Below, piece after piece: positions 1 through 8,738 of a stretch of DNA of 64,000 nt. Numbering within the stretch: position 1 is the stretch's first letter; the number at the start of each line of letters is the position of its first letter. The notes below the pieces were generated by a model that had not been told where the DNA came from, ran no database searches, and saw nothing but the letters and a program-made list of their open reading frames with translations. The position numbers were made by a program, and so were the translations under genes. This DNA comes from CAYWRZ01 sp964460845 (GTDB taxonomy: Bacteria; Bacteroidota; Bacteroidia; Flavobacteriales_D; UBA2798): positions 248,001 to 312,000 of the forward strand of contig CAYWRZ010000001.1 in assembly GCA_964460845.1 (NCBI GenBank). The letters run 5' to 3'.

Positions 1-900
1 TACCCACAGCCACAGATTTTGTAAACCGGCACACCAGGCCACCATTTGGCTGAAACCGTCGCGATAAGCGGTTGCTTTTCCAGCCCAACGCAATCGTTGT
101 GCTACAAATTCGCGCAGGGTTTTACAGGCTTCCGTTTGCACCAAAACTTCCCGATTCTTTAAGAATACCACCGAACCCGGAAAAGCCTTTTTCACCGCGT
201 GCAAGAGAAACACGTCGTCGCCGCTGGCGTAATCCTTACCCGGTAAACGCTCATGAAGCTGTAAGCCTGTTTTTTTGCGGAAAGCCAAATTGGTTCCGTT
301 ACACATAAAAGGTCGTCCGGCGCGGGCGGCTCCTGTCGAAGAAGCTACCAATGCCAGCAAATCGAGCCTTTGCAAAAGCGAAAAAAAACCACCACCGGAT
401 TTAATCGCCACCGGACCGGCTACCAAATGCACATTTTGTGAAGCAAAAGGACGACTTAGCGTTCGAAGCCATGTAGGAGGCGCCGTGCTATCGGCATCGG
501 TACAAACGATAATCGTTCCGGAAGCCTTATTCATCGCGCTGCGTAATGCAGCCTTCTTACCTTCGTGCTGCGAATCGGGAGCAAGGTAGCGGATACGGTC
601 GGGATACTGCTTTTCGTAGCGTTGTGCGATACGGGCCGTATCGTCGGTCGAATGATCATCGGCGATAACTATTTCATAATCGGGGTAATCTTGCCGGAGA
701 AGATGTTGGAGACAACAAGCGAGGTACGTCGCTTCATTCCGCACAGGCAGCAGCACTGTTATTTTTTCGTGGGCTTCTCTTTCGTTGCTTGCGGTTCGAA
801 TACGGCGCAGCCATCCATAGCTGAAAAAAATCAGCATTGCCGTATAAGCCAATGTTACTGCCAGGCTTACACTTCCGATTATCCAATAATACTCAGGCAA
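1..900 (-). CDS. Family 2 glycosyltransferase, membrane-anchored (3' end outside window)
   Basis: The reading frame is open from a probable TTG start at 898-900 to the left edge of the window, so the C-terminus is missing. The N-terminus starts with one hydrophobic membrane segment (about residues 4-28). It is followed by a GT-A glycosyltransferase domain with a VLLPVRNE opening strand, a DDHSTDDT loop, a DADS metal-binding (DxD) motif and a QRLRW motif of the processive GT2 type. The family transfers sugars from nucleotide-sugars to lipid or polysaccharide acceptors on the cytoplasmic face. The TTG start overlaps the end of the upstream flippase-like gene by 8 bp, so the two are probably translated together. 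The next in-frame ATG (835-837) would cut the membrane segment and is less likely. The acceptor cannot be deduced. Confidence 0.85.
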   Translation of the reverse strand, partial: MPEYYWIIGSVSLAVTLAYTAMLIFFSYGWLRRIRTASNEREAHEKITVLLPVRNEATYLACCLQHLLRQDYPDYEIVIADDHSTDDTARIAQRYEKQYPDRIRYLAPDSQHEGKKAALRSAMNKASGTIIVCTDADSTAPPTWLRTLSRPFASQNVHLVAGPVAIKSGGGFFSLLQRLDLLALVASSTGAARAGRPFMCNGTNLAFRKKTGLQLHERLPGKDYASGDDVFLLHAVKKAFPGSVVFLKNREVLVQTEACKTLREFVAQRLRWAGKATAYRDGFSQMVAWCAGLQNLWLWV

Positions 901-1882
901 AGGTTGATTTTTTGGACAAGAGCCAAACCACCGCACCACAAAGTGCGGGCAGCACCTGATTAAGCACCCAAAGACTAAATGACGCCGCTAATACTTCTAC
1001 CGGTTGACCGGTAAGCGTACCGAGCAAACTTACCGCTACAGCTTCGCGGATACCGAGTTTTCCTAAAAAAGGAGAAGGCACAAAAGAAGCGCAGAGAAAA
1101 ATAACCGCAACCATAGCCGCAAGGAAAAGTGTAGCGCCCTGCACCTCAAAAATCGACAGGAGAATAAGGTATTGCAAAAGAAATACGGCATACCGCAATG
1201 TCGCTATCTGCAAAAAATACCAAAGTCGGTCGCGTCCGTGATTCCAATACAGAGTTCGGGACGCTTTTTCTTTTTTACCTCGCCGCCAGCGTGGTAATTT
1301 TTGCAAGCACCGACTCACAAACTGTGGAAAAACAAAGGCCAATACCAAAGCCAAAGATGCGAGTACCAGCAGCGCCGCCGCCGAAAGCCAGGCCCAGGAA
1401 AACGGTAGCCATCCTGCGGCCATCACCGCGCACAAAGCCAGCGTACCTGTCCACAAGGTGACGGCTCCCTGAACGAGTCCGGCTTCGAGCGCCAAGGAGA
1501 GAGATTTCGCCGTCATTTTCCCTTCGGTCCAGAATGCGCGTCCTATCACTTCTCCTACCCGATGTGGCGTCACAAAACCCGAAGCCATACCTGCCAGCAC
1601 GGCGGTAAAAGCTCTTTGCCACGACAAGGGATATACCCCCTCCGTTACCGCTTTCCACTTCCAGGTTTCGGCGGCTACGTTGGCTACCGAAAGGATCAGT
1701 AAAAGGAGCCAAAGCGCGTAACTGGAAAAAGCAGAAAAAACAGATTGCCAAAGCGAATACCATACGAGGTCTGCTATATAAGGCTGCAATTGGTACCAGG
1801 TAATCCAAAGTGCGCATACAAAAAGCACCGCACCTGTCAGCGACACAAAAAGCCTGGTTATATTTGCAGAATGACTGTGCAT
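893..1882 (-). CDS. Lysylphosphatidylglycerol synthase TM-region / flippase-like protein
   Basis: A 329-residue polytopic membrane protein with about eight hydrophobic segments and no soluble domain. The conserved block around residues 100-115 (SGFVTPHRVGEVIGR) matches the T-P-x-R-x-G-E signature of the UPF0104/LPG-synthase transmembrane family. Members without the C-terminal aminoacyl-transfer domain are commonly annotated as flippase-like proteins and are often next to glycosyltransferases, as here. A role in moving a lipid or lipid-linked sugar made with the adjacent GT2 enzyme is inference. The ATG start (1880-1882) lies 11 nt after a TACTTTTG element on this strand. The start overlaps the start of the divergent ruvC gene by 12 bp. 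Confidence 0.85.
   Translation of the reverse strand: MHSHSANITRLFVSLTGAVLFVCALWITWYQLQPYIADLVWYSLWQSVFSAFSSYALWLLLLILSVANVAAETWKWKAVTEGVYPLSWQRAFTAVLAGMASGFVTPHRVGEVIGRAFWTEGKMTAKSLSLALEAGLVQGAVTLWTGTLALCAVMAAGWLPFSWAWLSAAALLVLASLALVLAFVFPQFVSRCLQKLPRWRRGKKEKASRTLYWNHGRDRLWYFLQIATLRYAVFLLQYLILLSIFEVQGATLFLAAMVAVIFLCASFVPSPFLGKLGIREAVAVSLLGTLTGQPVEVLAASFSLWVLNQVLPALCGAVVWLLSKKSTFA
1859..1866 (+). promoter_or_regulatory. Predicted -7 promoter element of ruvC
   Basis: TATATTTG matches the Bacteroidota -7 consensus TAnnTTTG and ends 4 nt before the ruvC ATG at 1871, so the transcript would be leaderless or nearly so. It lies inside the 5' coding region of the divergent flippase-like gene. I see no clear -33 TTTG at the usual spacing. 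Confidence 0.5.
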
Positions 1883-2467
1883 ACGTCTGTTCGCAAAAGT
1901 AAGATTTTAAGCCCGGAGCGCATAATACTCGGAATAGATCCCGGTACTAACCTTATGGGATACGGCGTGTTACGGGTCAGCGGTAAACACATTGCCCTGG
2001 TCGAGATGGACGTGCTGCGTTTACAGAAGCTGGAAAGCCATGAGGACAAGCTCAAATGTATTTTTGAAAAAATGCTGGAAGTGATCGATCGGTTTAAACC
2101 CGACGAGACTGCGGTGGAAGCGCCTTTTTTCGGTAAAAACGTACAGTCGATGCTGAAGCTGGGCCGTGCACAGGGCGTAGCTTTTGCGGCTTCACTCTAT
2201 CGGAATATTCCCGTAGTGGAATATTCTCCCCGAAAAATAAAACAATCGGTTACCGGCAACGGGAATGCTTCTAAAGAGCAGGTAGCAGCCATGCTGAAAT
2301 CGTTGCTAAAAATTGAGGAGATGCCTGTTTTTTTGGATGCTACCGACGCACTGGCGGTAGCGGTATGCCACTATTTACAGCGCAATTCGGCCGCTTCGGC
2401 ACAAGGTGGAAGTCGCTCTTCGGATTGGAAATCTTTTTTGAAAAATAACCCGGATAGGATCAAGTGA
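1871..2467 (+). CDS. ruvC: Holliday junction endonuclease RuvC
   Basis: A 198-residue protein of the RuvC family, the nuclease that resolves Holliday junctions with RuvAB by paired symmetrical nicks. The RNase H-fold acidic residues are visible: Asp in the opening GIDPGT strand, Glu in the VEAPFF segment, and the C-terminal DATDALAVAVCH block. It is slightly longer than the usual 170-190 residues because of about 15 extra N-terminal residues and a charged C-terminal tail. The ATG at 1871 is preferred to a longer frame because a TATATTTG promoter element ends 4 nt before it. It overlaps the divergent membrane-protein start by 12 bp. Confidence 0.95.
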   Translation: MTVHTSVRKSKILSPERIILGIDPGTNLMGYGVLRVSGKHIALVEMDVLRLQKLESHEDKLKCIFEKMLEVIDRFKPDETAVEAPFFGKNVQSMLKLGRAQGVAFAASLYRNIPVVEYSPRKIKQSVTGNGNASKEQVAAMLKSLLKIEEMPVFLDATDALAVAVCHYLQRNSAASAQGGSRSSDWKSFLKNNPDRIK

Positions 2468-2473
2468 TCGGTT

Positions 2474-2863
2474 TCAGGCGTTCCGGATGCGCTCAGCCAA
2501 CTGCGCCAGCTCTTCGGAAGTGGGATTCAGCTTAGGGCGGGTAAAGTTGAGATCATCGGCCGTGCGAATCGGCACCAGGTGCACGTGTGCATGCGGCACT
2601 TCGAGTCCTACCACCGCAATACCGATACGTTCGCAGGGAACCACCTTACGCAATTTAGCGGCTACTCCACGAGCAAAGGGTAAAATTCCGCTCAGCTCTT
2701 CTTCATTCAGATCAAAAATATAGTCGGTTTCTCTTTTGGGAATGACCAGCGTATGTCCTTTTGCCAGAGGTGCCACGTCGAGAAACGCGAGGAAACGTTC
2801 GTCTTCATCGATTCGGTGGCAGGGAATTTCGCCGGCTACTATTCGGGAAAAGAGGGAAGCCAT
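2474..2863 (-). CDS. HIT family protein (histidine triad nucleotide hydrolase)
   Basis: A 129-residue HIT-fold protein. The histidine triad HAHVHLVPI, in the pattern HxHxHxx, lies near residues 93-101. The family hydrolyses purine nucleoside phosphoramidates or dinucleotide polyphosphates in the cytoplasm. It follows greA with a TGATG stop-start overlap (2861-2865), which implies translational coupling. The greA-HIT pair is common in Bacteroidota. Its stop lies 6 bp from the convergent ruvC stop. The physiological substrate is not evident. Confidence 0.93.
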   Translation of the reverse strand: MASLFSRIVAGEIPCHRIDEDERFLAFLDVAPLAKGHTLVIPKRETDYIFDLNEEELSGILPFARGVAAKLRKVVPCERIGIAVVGLEVPHAHVHLVPIRTADDLNFTRPKLNPTSEELAQLAERIRNA

Positions 2864-3336
2864 CAGCGTGCGATTTCGAGAATTTCGAACTTCATCATGC
2901 CTGCGGGGGTTTGCACCTCGGCTATTTCTCCCTGGGCTTTACCCATGAGTCCTTTGCCGATGGGCGAATCGACCGAAATTTTGCCTTCTTTCAGGTTTGC
3001 TTCATTTTCGGCCACCAGCATATAAGAAAAAGACGCGCCATTGGCCACGTTCCTGATTTTCACTTTGGAAAGGATAAACACTTTGGAAGTATCGACCTGC
3101 GATTCGTCTATTAATCTCGAATTCGCCACCAATTCTTCCATCTTCGCGATTTTCATTTCCAGCAATCCCTGAGCTTCTTTTGCCGCGTCGTATTCTGCAT
3201 TTTCAGAAAGATCGCCTTTATCGCGAGCCTCCGCTATTTGGGCAGAGATCCGGGGGCGTTCCACGGTTTTGAGCTCTTTTAACTCATCCTTCAATCGCTG
3301 AAGGCCTTCTTTGGTAAGATAGGTCAATTGTGCCAT
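2863..3336 (-). CDS. greA: Transcription elongation factor GreA
   Basis: A 157-residue protein of the typical GreA length. The N-terminal half is an antiparallel coiled coil (about residues 1-75) that carries the acidic DLSENAEYDAAKE tip, the part that enters the RNA polymerase secondary channel and stimulates transcript cleavage. The C-terminal FKBP-like domain contains SPIGKGLMGKAQGE, characteristic of GreA/GreB. It is the first gene of a two-gene operon with the HIT protein, coupled through TGATG. A strong hairpin immediately upstream separates it from the PorV-family gene. Confidence 0.96.
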   Translation of the reverse strand: MAQLTYLTKEGLQRLKDELKELKTVERPRISAQIAEARDKGDLSENAEYDAAKEAQGLLEMKIAKMEELVANSRLIDESQVDTSKVFILSKVKIRNVANGASFSYMLVAENEANLKEGKISVDSPIGKGLMGKAQGEIAEVQTPAGMMKFEILEIAR

Positions 3337-3372
3337 AACAAGACTAGTTTAGTCGTTGCAACTTATATAAAA

Positions 3373-3405
3373 AGGCAAATCCCCAGTAACTGGGGATTTC
3401 TGCCT
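3373..3405 (-). terminator. Rho-independent terminator of the TonB receptor/T9SS/PorV operon
   Basis: The inverted repeat AAATCCCC...GGGGATTT (3377-3399) is extended by outer AGGCA/TGCCT arms. Read on the minus strand it is followed by a T-rich run (CCTTTTTATA). It lies 27 bp beyond the stop of the PorV-family gene and upstream of greA. Confidence 0.8.
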
Positions 3406-3431
3406 GTCAGAACAAAATTAGTAAAAACTTT

Positions 3432-4481
3432 TTATCTCACATCGATACGGAGGCCGATGCTGTGTACGCCGTTAAAGGGGTTAGTAGCGCGGTAGGTATA
3501 ATCCAGACCGATACGTCCTTGCTTTTCGCCGGTGATCAGATCCACCGAAACACCTGCGGTAGGACCGGTAAGTGCAGTGGTACGATCCATGGCATCGGAA
3601 CCGAATATTCCTTTTTCATAGACATAACCCGCTCTCACGTTGAAGGCAGCACGCTTGGTCGTAAAGCCGTAATCGACACCCACTCTGAACTGGTCTTTGG
3701 AAAAAGAGTTAGAAGTAAAGGCACCGGCAGCCACCAGCTTGTGCTGTTCGCCGAAAAGGAAGTCGTAAGAAAGCCCTACTGAGAGCTGTGAGGGCATCTC
3801 AAAGTTAGCCGAACGCTGTTCGGTAGCGAGTACGGTTCCGTTGTTCAGGGTGCTGAGTACCGAAAATCCGTCGCCTGTGAAGCTCATGGGAGGACCTACG
3901 TTTTTGAGGGTAATTCCGAATTTGAGCTTATCGTTTTCGGCCACATAACGAATACCGGCATCAAAAGCCACGCCTGAGGATCGGGCGTTGGCGATAGACT
4001 GGTTAATGGCTTTCACGGTAATTCCTCCGTAGATGCGTTTCGAAAATTCTTTTGCGTAAGAAAGTCCGATATTGAAATAACGCGGGGAGAAAGTACCTAT
4101 ACCGCCTTCGGGCAATTCGGGGGTAGTGATTTCCAAATCGCCGAAGTTCATCGTCATGATGGACAAACCGAGTACGCTGGTTTCACCTATGCGTTGTGCG
4201 AGGCCCATGGAATTCATTTTTATACCCGAACCGGCCAACCAGTTGGTACGCACAAATCCCAGTTCCGTTTTGGGGGTAAACGCTAATCCGGCCACGTTGA
4301 TATAGGTCGCTTCGAGACCGGTTACGCTGGAGATGCCCACATCGCCCCAGCCTGCGCTACGCGCCCAGGGGTTGATGAGGAGCTCCGTGGCGCCGGCGCT
4401 ACCTACGCGATCTTCATTGCCAGCATAGCCCGGAACGGCGAGCAAACTTGCAAAAACAGCTATGATTCCTATTTTTTTCAT
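3432..4481 (-). CDS. PorV/PorQ family outer-membrane protein
   Basis: A 349-residue protein with a cleavable signal peptide (about 20 residues, ending near GYAG). Its body is rich in amphipathic beta strands and matches the PorV/PorQ family (FadL-like 14-strand barrels) by the INPWARSAGWGDVG opening and the LGFVRTNWLAG region. PorV proper shuttles T9SS cargo to the attachment complex, and other members are paralogues of unclear role. It is the last gene of a tight three-gene operon after a TonB-dependent receptor and a very large T9SS cargo. A dedicated porin or shuttle for that cargo is inferred from the context. A strong terminator follows. Confidence 0.85.
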   Translation of the reverse strand: MKKIGIIAVFASLLAVPGYAGNEDRVGSAGATELLINPWARSAGWGDVGISSVTGLEATYINVAGLAFTPKTELGFVRTNWLAGSGIKMNSMGLAQRIGETSVLGLSIMTMNFGDLEITTPELPEGGIGTFSPRYFNIGLSYAKEFSKRIYGGITVKAINQSIANARSSGVAFDAGIRYVAENDKLKFGITLKNVGPPMSFTGDGFSVLSTLNNGTVLATEQRSANFEMPSQLSVGLSYDFLFGEQHKLVAAGAFTSNSFSKDQFRVGVDYGFTTKRAAFNVRAGYVYEKGIFGSDAMDRTTALTGPTAGVSVDLITGEKQGRIGLDYTYRATNPFNGVHSIGLRIDVR

Positions 4482-4532
4482 ATCACTAACGGGTCTTGGT
4501 CTTTTTAAAGTATTGCCTTTTGTTCGTTAAGG

Positions 4533-7500
4533 TTAGAAAGCCTCGAGGTCGGATGCGCGCATCGCGCCAAACCATTTGACTACTTTTTCACCTACTCCGG
4601 GTACGTTCACATGGATGATATACACCCCACCTGCTATCGGTACACCGGCCTGATTTTTCAGATCCCAGTCAAGCGACGTGATGGGCGAATCTTTGGTAAA
4701 ATACCTTACCATCTGACCCGCCACATTAAAGATCTTAATGGTACAAATTTCGGGCAGGTTAGTGATTTTCACGCGTGTGTCGATACGCGACACTTCGTAA
4801 GAGTTTTGTGCGTAATATGGGTTAGGTACCACATTAATCAAGCTGAGAATAGAATCGTGATAGGTATCGTAGTTAGTCTCTACCGCGAGGTCATTCATGC
4901 TGAAGCGGTACATAGGGCGATAACCATTTACCGCACCGGCGGTGCTGGGCAAATAAACCGCAGGATCTGTAGAATACTGCTCGTAACGTTTCTCCACACG
5001 GATTTTGACACGGGTAGTAGTAGGAATGCGTGAAGGATTATTAAAGCTGTAATTGGGCTCCAGCATAGGCATACCTACCCATACACAACTACGCCACATA
5101 ATACGTTTCGCAGTAGTACCGGGAGTAGGTGTGGCCGACAGCATGCTGTAGAGGAAAGCTCCTTCGTCGTAAGCAGGCATACGCTGGTTGCTGCCTAAGA
5201 AATCACGACGCTGGTTTTTGAAGACATACACATAGTGCTTACCTCCGAAAATCGGCAGACCGGCGGGAGAGAACAGCGTAGAAGTCGGATTGAAGAGCAT
5301 ATCGCGACCATTGTTACTGGCCAACCAGGAGTCTTCACCAAAGGCGATATTGAGACGCTCTCCGGTTTCGACGTCAATGGCATAACCGGGGAACCATCCC
5401 ATACCTGTTCCGGTTCCGTCAGGATTTCCATTTTTATCTACTGAAGGCGCCTGACGAAGCTCGTTCTTGTAGGCTCCCCCCTGCGCAAGCGCACGGTCTT
5501 CCTGCATTTCGAGCACGGGTGAACGCGTCCACTTGCTCTTATCGCTGGTAAATACGATATCTACACTGGGAATCTCTGCCAACTGCACTGCTCCAAGCGT
5601 TCCGACGTTACCGGAATAGTAAGAGGAGATAGGCGCGGCAAGCGGATACTCATTTGTAGTAGCACCTGTGGCACAAAGGGCGTAAGGAGCCCAGGTTCCC
5701 TCAAGAATACCTTCGTAAATCTGCTGATCATCGTAACCGAGGTAGTCGTTGTAAATACAGGGGTCTGTATTGGGATCCGGATAATTGGCCGCATCACAAT
5801 CCTGCTGCTGGGTACCTGAACGTATCCAGTTGTTATATGCCGTTCCTTCTCCATCACGTACGCCACCCAACCAGCGCTTAGACGAGTCGGTGTACACTAC
5901 TTCTGCACGAATAAGGTTGGTATAACGACGTGAAGAGCGAAGCTGGTAGAAAATCTGGTCTATACCGATAGAAATCCCCAAATCGGGTACGAGTTGCTCG
6001 TTCACTACAGAAATACTCCGGTCAGCACGTGTAATAACATCGCCTGCGGCATACACACGCCCGTTAACTGTCATGGCTTCTGCGGCATAGAGCGTCCACT
6101 TGGCGTTATCTATATTTCCACCACCATCATCGAAACGAATCTCGAAACGACCGGGAACAACGTTAAGCGGGTCTATCACTTTTACATTGACGGGGCCTCT
6201 TCCTTTTTTATAAGTAGGATTCGCCATAATATTGTTCGAAAGGATATACGCCTCCGAAGCATCGGTAAGGTCTATAAACATTCCTCCGTTACCGGTTCCT
6301 TCGATACGGGTAATTTCAGGTCCGTCGCCATACTGGCTGTTAATGCGCGTACCATTCGCTTCGGGCACGGGAATGTGAGGAATAGTAGAATACGATTTTA
6401 TCGGGCTGCCGTCGTATGACTGGCGGCTTTCGATATACACTTTCTTCTGTCCGTCGAGCGCAGTAGGGTCGTTCGGATTGAAATTTTTATAGTTGTTGTA
6501 AGCATAAGCTACCGCCATATAGTAGTAGGTCTTATGATTGATAAGCCTGGCTTGGGTAAAAGCATCGGTAGTTACGCGGAAAGAGTGGCGAAGCCCTTTG
6601 TCTTCTCCATCTACCATCAGCGTCGGTACGTCAAAGCCAAGATCTTCGTCCTTGATGAAGTTGATAAGACGCGTAACGCCGTCTTTGATATCGCACTGTG
6701 CGATAAGACGAGCCTGATCGCCATCACTCAGGTTGGAAGAAGATACGGTAGCATCTTTAAGCTGATAAATTTTGTATCCCTGAAAACGGTAGGAAGACAG
6801 GCTGTCTCTTACATCGTTGTCCGTAATCAGCGAGTCCATAGAAGGCGGAAGAATAATGAAAGGATCGCGCTCTACATAGTTTTCGTCGCTGTTGGTGGAA
6901 CTGGGCGGGTTAGAAAGGTAAAGAATAATTTCGCGGTCAAGTTCCTGGAAAGTCAGCTCAGGAGCAGGAGGACCGTCAAGAATTTTAAAGCAGTTATCAA
7001 AAAGAGCCTGTGCCTTGTCGTCTGCAATCTGGAGCTTCTCTACCGAGGCGAAAGTGTTACCGCTGGCGGCACGTGCGTACACTACCCCTACGGTAATGTT
7101 GTTCCGCTGACCGGGTTCGAGGGTAAAAGGACCGGCAGACTGCATAAAGCGGCGGTCGGCAGGCGTGTTACCTTCGCCGGCTTCCGTCCAGTTAGAAGTA
7201 GGTACGGCTACCCCGCGAGTACCCCAGTTAAGGGGGTCTGTAGTACCGGGGAACATATAGTCGCACTCGATCATACCGTTAGCCACTACATTAGGGTGGG
7301 TAAAGTACGCGGTACCTCCGTAATAAAAAGGTGTTCCATCAAGCCATATACCCTGCAGGTAACGGTAGTAATCCGTTCCGTTTTGCGGCTCACGTTGTGC
7401 AAGGATAGCGGTCTGGTCGCTACGGAAGTAGTAAAGGAACTTACGCATACCGAAGCGTTCGTTATCTACCACGCCGTCGCCGTAACCGATACCGATACCG

Positions 7501-8717
7501 CGATAAGGAATACCGAGGCTATCCTGTGCGTTAATAATGTTGGTGGTAAGCGGGTTGTCAATTCCGTCTGAATCCTGATAAGGACCTTCGAAGAAGTCGA
7601 TACCTACTGCAGGAGGGTTAAAGCCGTAACCGGCCTGACCGTTTCCGGCAGGGTCGAAAGGACGACCGTTGTAAGCATAGCCAAGACCACGAGATACGTC
7701 GCAACCTACGAAATCGTCTTCCGCAAATCCAACGTCGGGGTCGGCCCACTGTCCGAAATAGGTATTGGTAAGTCTGTACGAACCACGGTTAATAAGCTCG
7801 TAGTTATAGAAAGTCATGTCGTTCACCTCATCGTTGGTAGAGAAAGCAAAAGCCTGCGCTTTGATTTCCATACCGATAGGATCAGCGCCTGTTTCGGTGT
7901 GAATGTTACCGTTGTCGTTAAATACCCACCAAAAGTTTTGGTCACCGTACAGCGTTACACGACGATCGTTACCGCACTCCAAATCTTTTTCAATGTCGTA
8001 CCAGGGGTAGTCGCCTTGTTCAGGATCATACACACCATCACCGTCTTCGTCGTAGAAAGGTGCCAATTGGAAATCGTAGCCGGCATCGTAGTTATTACCG
8101 GGCCAGTTACGGATGCTCAGCGGAATCTGATAGCCGGGGAAACTTTCATTGACATCACAGTTAACAGGGTCGGCCAAACACTTTCTGTAAGCTACAAAAC
8201 GTGCTACTTCGGCACGGGTGGTCTTAAAGAAGGTATCGTATTTAAGACAGGTCGCCTGGTTGGTTTCTGCCGAACCATCGGTCAGCAGCGGACCGGGCCA
8301 GAAGTCGTTCTGCGTACGGAATGTGATTGCCGCTACCCGAAGCTGACCGCTGAAGTCTCTTCCACCCATCCACAACGCACCGGCATAAAGTACGTTCAGC
8401 CTGGATCCTTTAGGCACCTCATAAGCCGCAATATTATTGGCCCTGTTCTGCCACATGCTTCCGCCCTGTTCGATGAGCGCGCTCACGTTGTTAAACTCAA
8501 GACGTTCACCGTGTGTAGCCGGCGAACAGTCACCCGCACGCGAGCCTATACCCGACGGACGGCTGGTCGTTCCATTGCCCTGAGTTGCGCTTCCACTCGA
8601 AGGGGTGCGCATCCTTTCAGCCATCGCCGCATTCCCGAGCAGAAGGGCCAGCAAAAGGCTTGTTCCGGTTTTTAACATCATCCCTTTCATACGATTCCGT
8701 GTATTACTTAACACCAT
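4533..8717 (-). CDS. Very large T9SS-exported surface protein, unknown function
   Basis: A 1394-residue protein with an N-terminal signal peptide. The hydrophobic core LLLALLLGNAAMA is preceded by a basic stretch, and the start could be the internal Met of MKGMML. The last 85 residues or so form a type A T9SS sorting-type domain: NVVPNPYY, then a KIFNVAGQ strand, then GGVYIIHV. Near residue 210 there is an Asp-rich EDGDGVYDPEQGDYPW segment of the calcium-loop type that recurs in T9SS cargo. I recognise no catalytic domain in between. It sits 21 bp downstream of the TonB-dependent receptor and about 50 bp upstream of the PorV-family gene. The sorting domain and signal peptide are seen; surface exposure is inferred from them. 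Confidence 0.85.
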   Translation of the reverse strand: MVLSNTRNRMKGMMLKTGTSLLLALLLGNAAMAERMRTPSSGSATQGNGTTSRPSGIGSRAGDCSPATHGERLEFNNVSALIEQGGSMWQNRANNIAAYEVPKGSRLNVLYAGALWMGGRDFSGQLRVAAITFRTQNDFWPGPLLTDGSAETNQATCLKYDTFFKTTRAEVARFVAYRKCLADPVNCDVNESFPGYQIPLSIRNWPGNNYDAGYDFQLAPFYDEDGDGVYDPEQGDYPWYDIEKDLECGNDRRVTLYGDQNFWWVFNDNGNIHTETGADPIGMEIKAQAFAFSTNDEVNDMTFYNYELINRGSYRLTNTYFGQWADPDVGFAEDDFVGCDVSRGLGYAYNGRPFDPAGNGQAGYGFNPPAVGIDFFEGPYQDSDGIDNPLTTNIINAQDSLGIPYRGIGIGYGDGVVDNERFGMRKFLYYFRSDQTAILAQREPQNGTDYYRYLQGIWLDGTPFYYGGTAYFTHPNVVANGMIECDYMFPGTTDPLNWGTRGVAVPTSNWTEAGEGNTPADRRFMQSAGPFTLEPGQRNNITVGVVYARAASGNTFASVEKLQIADDKAQALFDNCFKILDGPPAPELTFQELDREIILYLSNPPSSTNSDENYVERDPFIILPPSMDSLITDNDVRDSLSSYRFQGYKIYQLKDATVSSSNLSDGDQARLIAQCDIKDGVTRLINFIKDEDLGFDVPTLMVDGEDKGLRHSFRVTTDAFTQARLINHKTYYYMAVAYAYNNYKNFNPNDPTALDGQKKVYIESRQSYDGSPIKSYSTIPHIPVPEANGTRINSQYGDGPEITRIEGTGNGGMFIDLTDASEAYILSNNIMANPTYKKGRGPVNVKVIDPLNVVPGRFEIRFDDGGGNIDNAKWTLYAAEAMTVNGRVYAAGDVITRADRSISVVNEQLVPDLGISIGIDQIFYQLRSSRRYTNLIRAEVVYTDSSKRWLGGVRDGEGTAYNNWIRSGTQQQDCDAANYPDPNTDPCIYNDYLGYDDQQIYEGILEGTWAPYALCATGATTNEYPLAAPISSYYSGNVGTLGAVQLAEIPSVDIVFTSDKSKWTRSPVLEMQEDRALAQGGAYKNELRQAPSVDKNGNPDGTGTGMGWFPGYAIDVETGERLNIAFGEDSWLASNNGRDMLFNPTSTLFSPAGLPIFGGKHYVYVFKNQRRDFLGSNQRMPAYDEGAFLYSMLSATPTPGTTAKRIMWRSCVWVGMPMLEPNYSFNNPSRIPTTTRVKIRVEKRYEQYSTDPAVYLPSTAGAVNGYRPMYRFSMNDLAVETNYDTYHDSILSLINVVPNPYYAQNSYEVSRIDTRVKITNLPEICTIKIFNVAGQMVRYFTKDSPITSLDWDLKNQAGVPIAGGVYIIHVNVPGVGEKVVKWFGAMRASDLEAF

Positions 8718-8738
8718 TGTATATTCTTATTTCTTCAG

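Noticed and set aside
2474..3336. Plus-strand open frames opposite the HIT and greA genes
   Set aside because: Antisense shadows of two short, clearly recognised genes.
6534..7571. A 345-codon open frame antisense to the giant T9SS gene
   Set aside because: It lies wholly within a well-supported gene, encodes a Val/Arg/Thr-rich sequence typical of antisense translation, and has no family resemblance.
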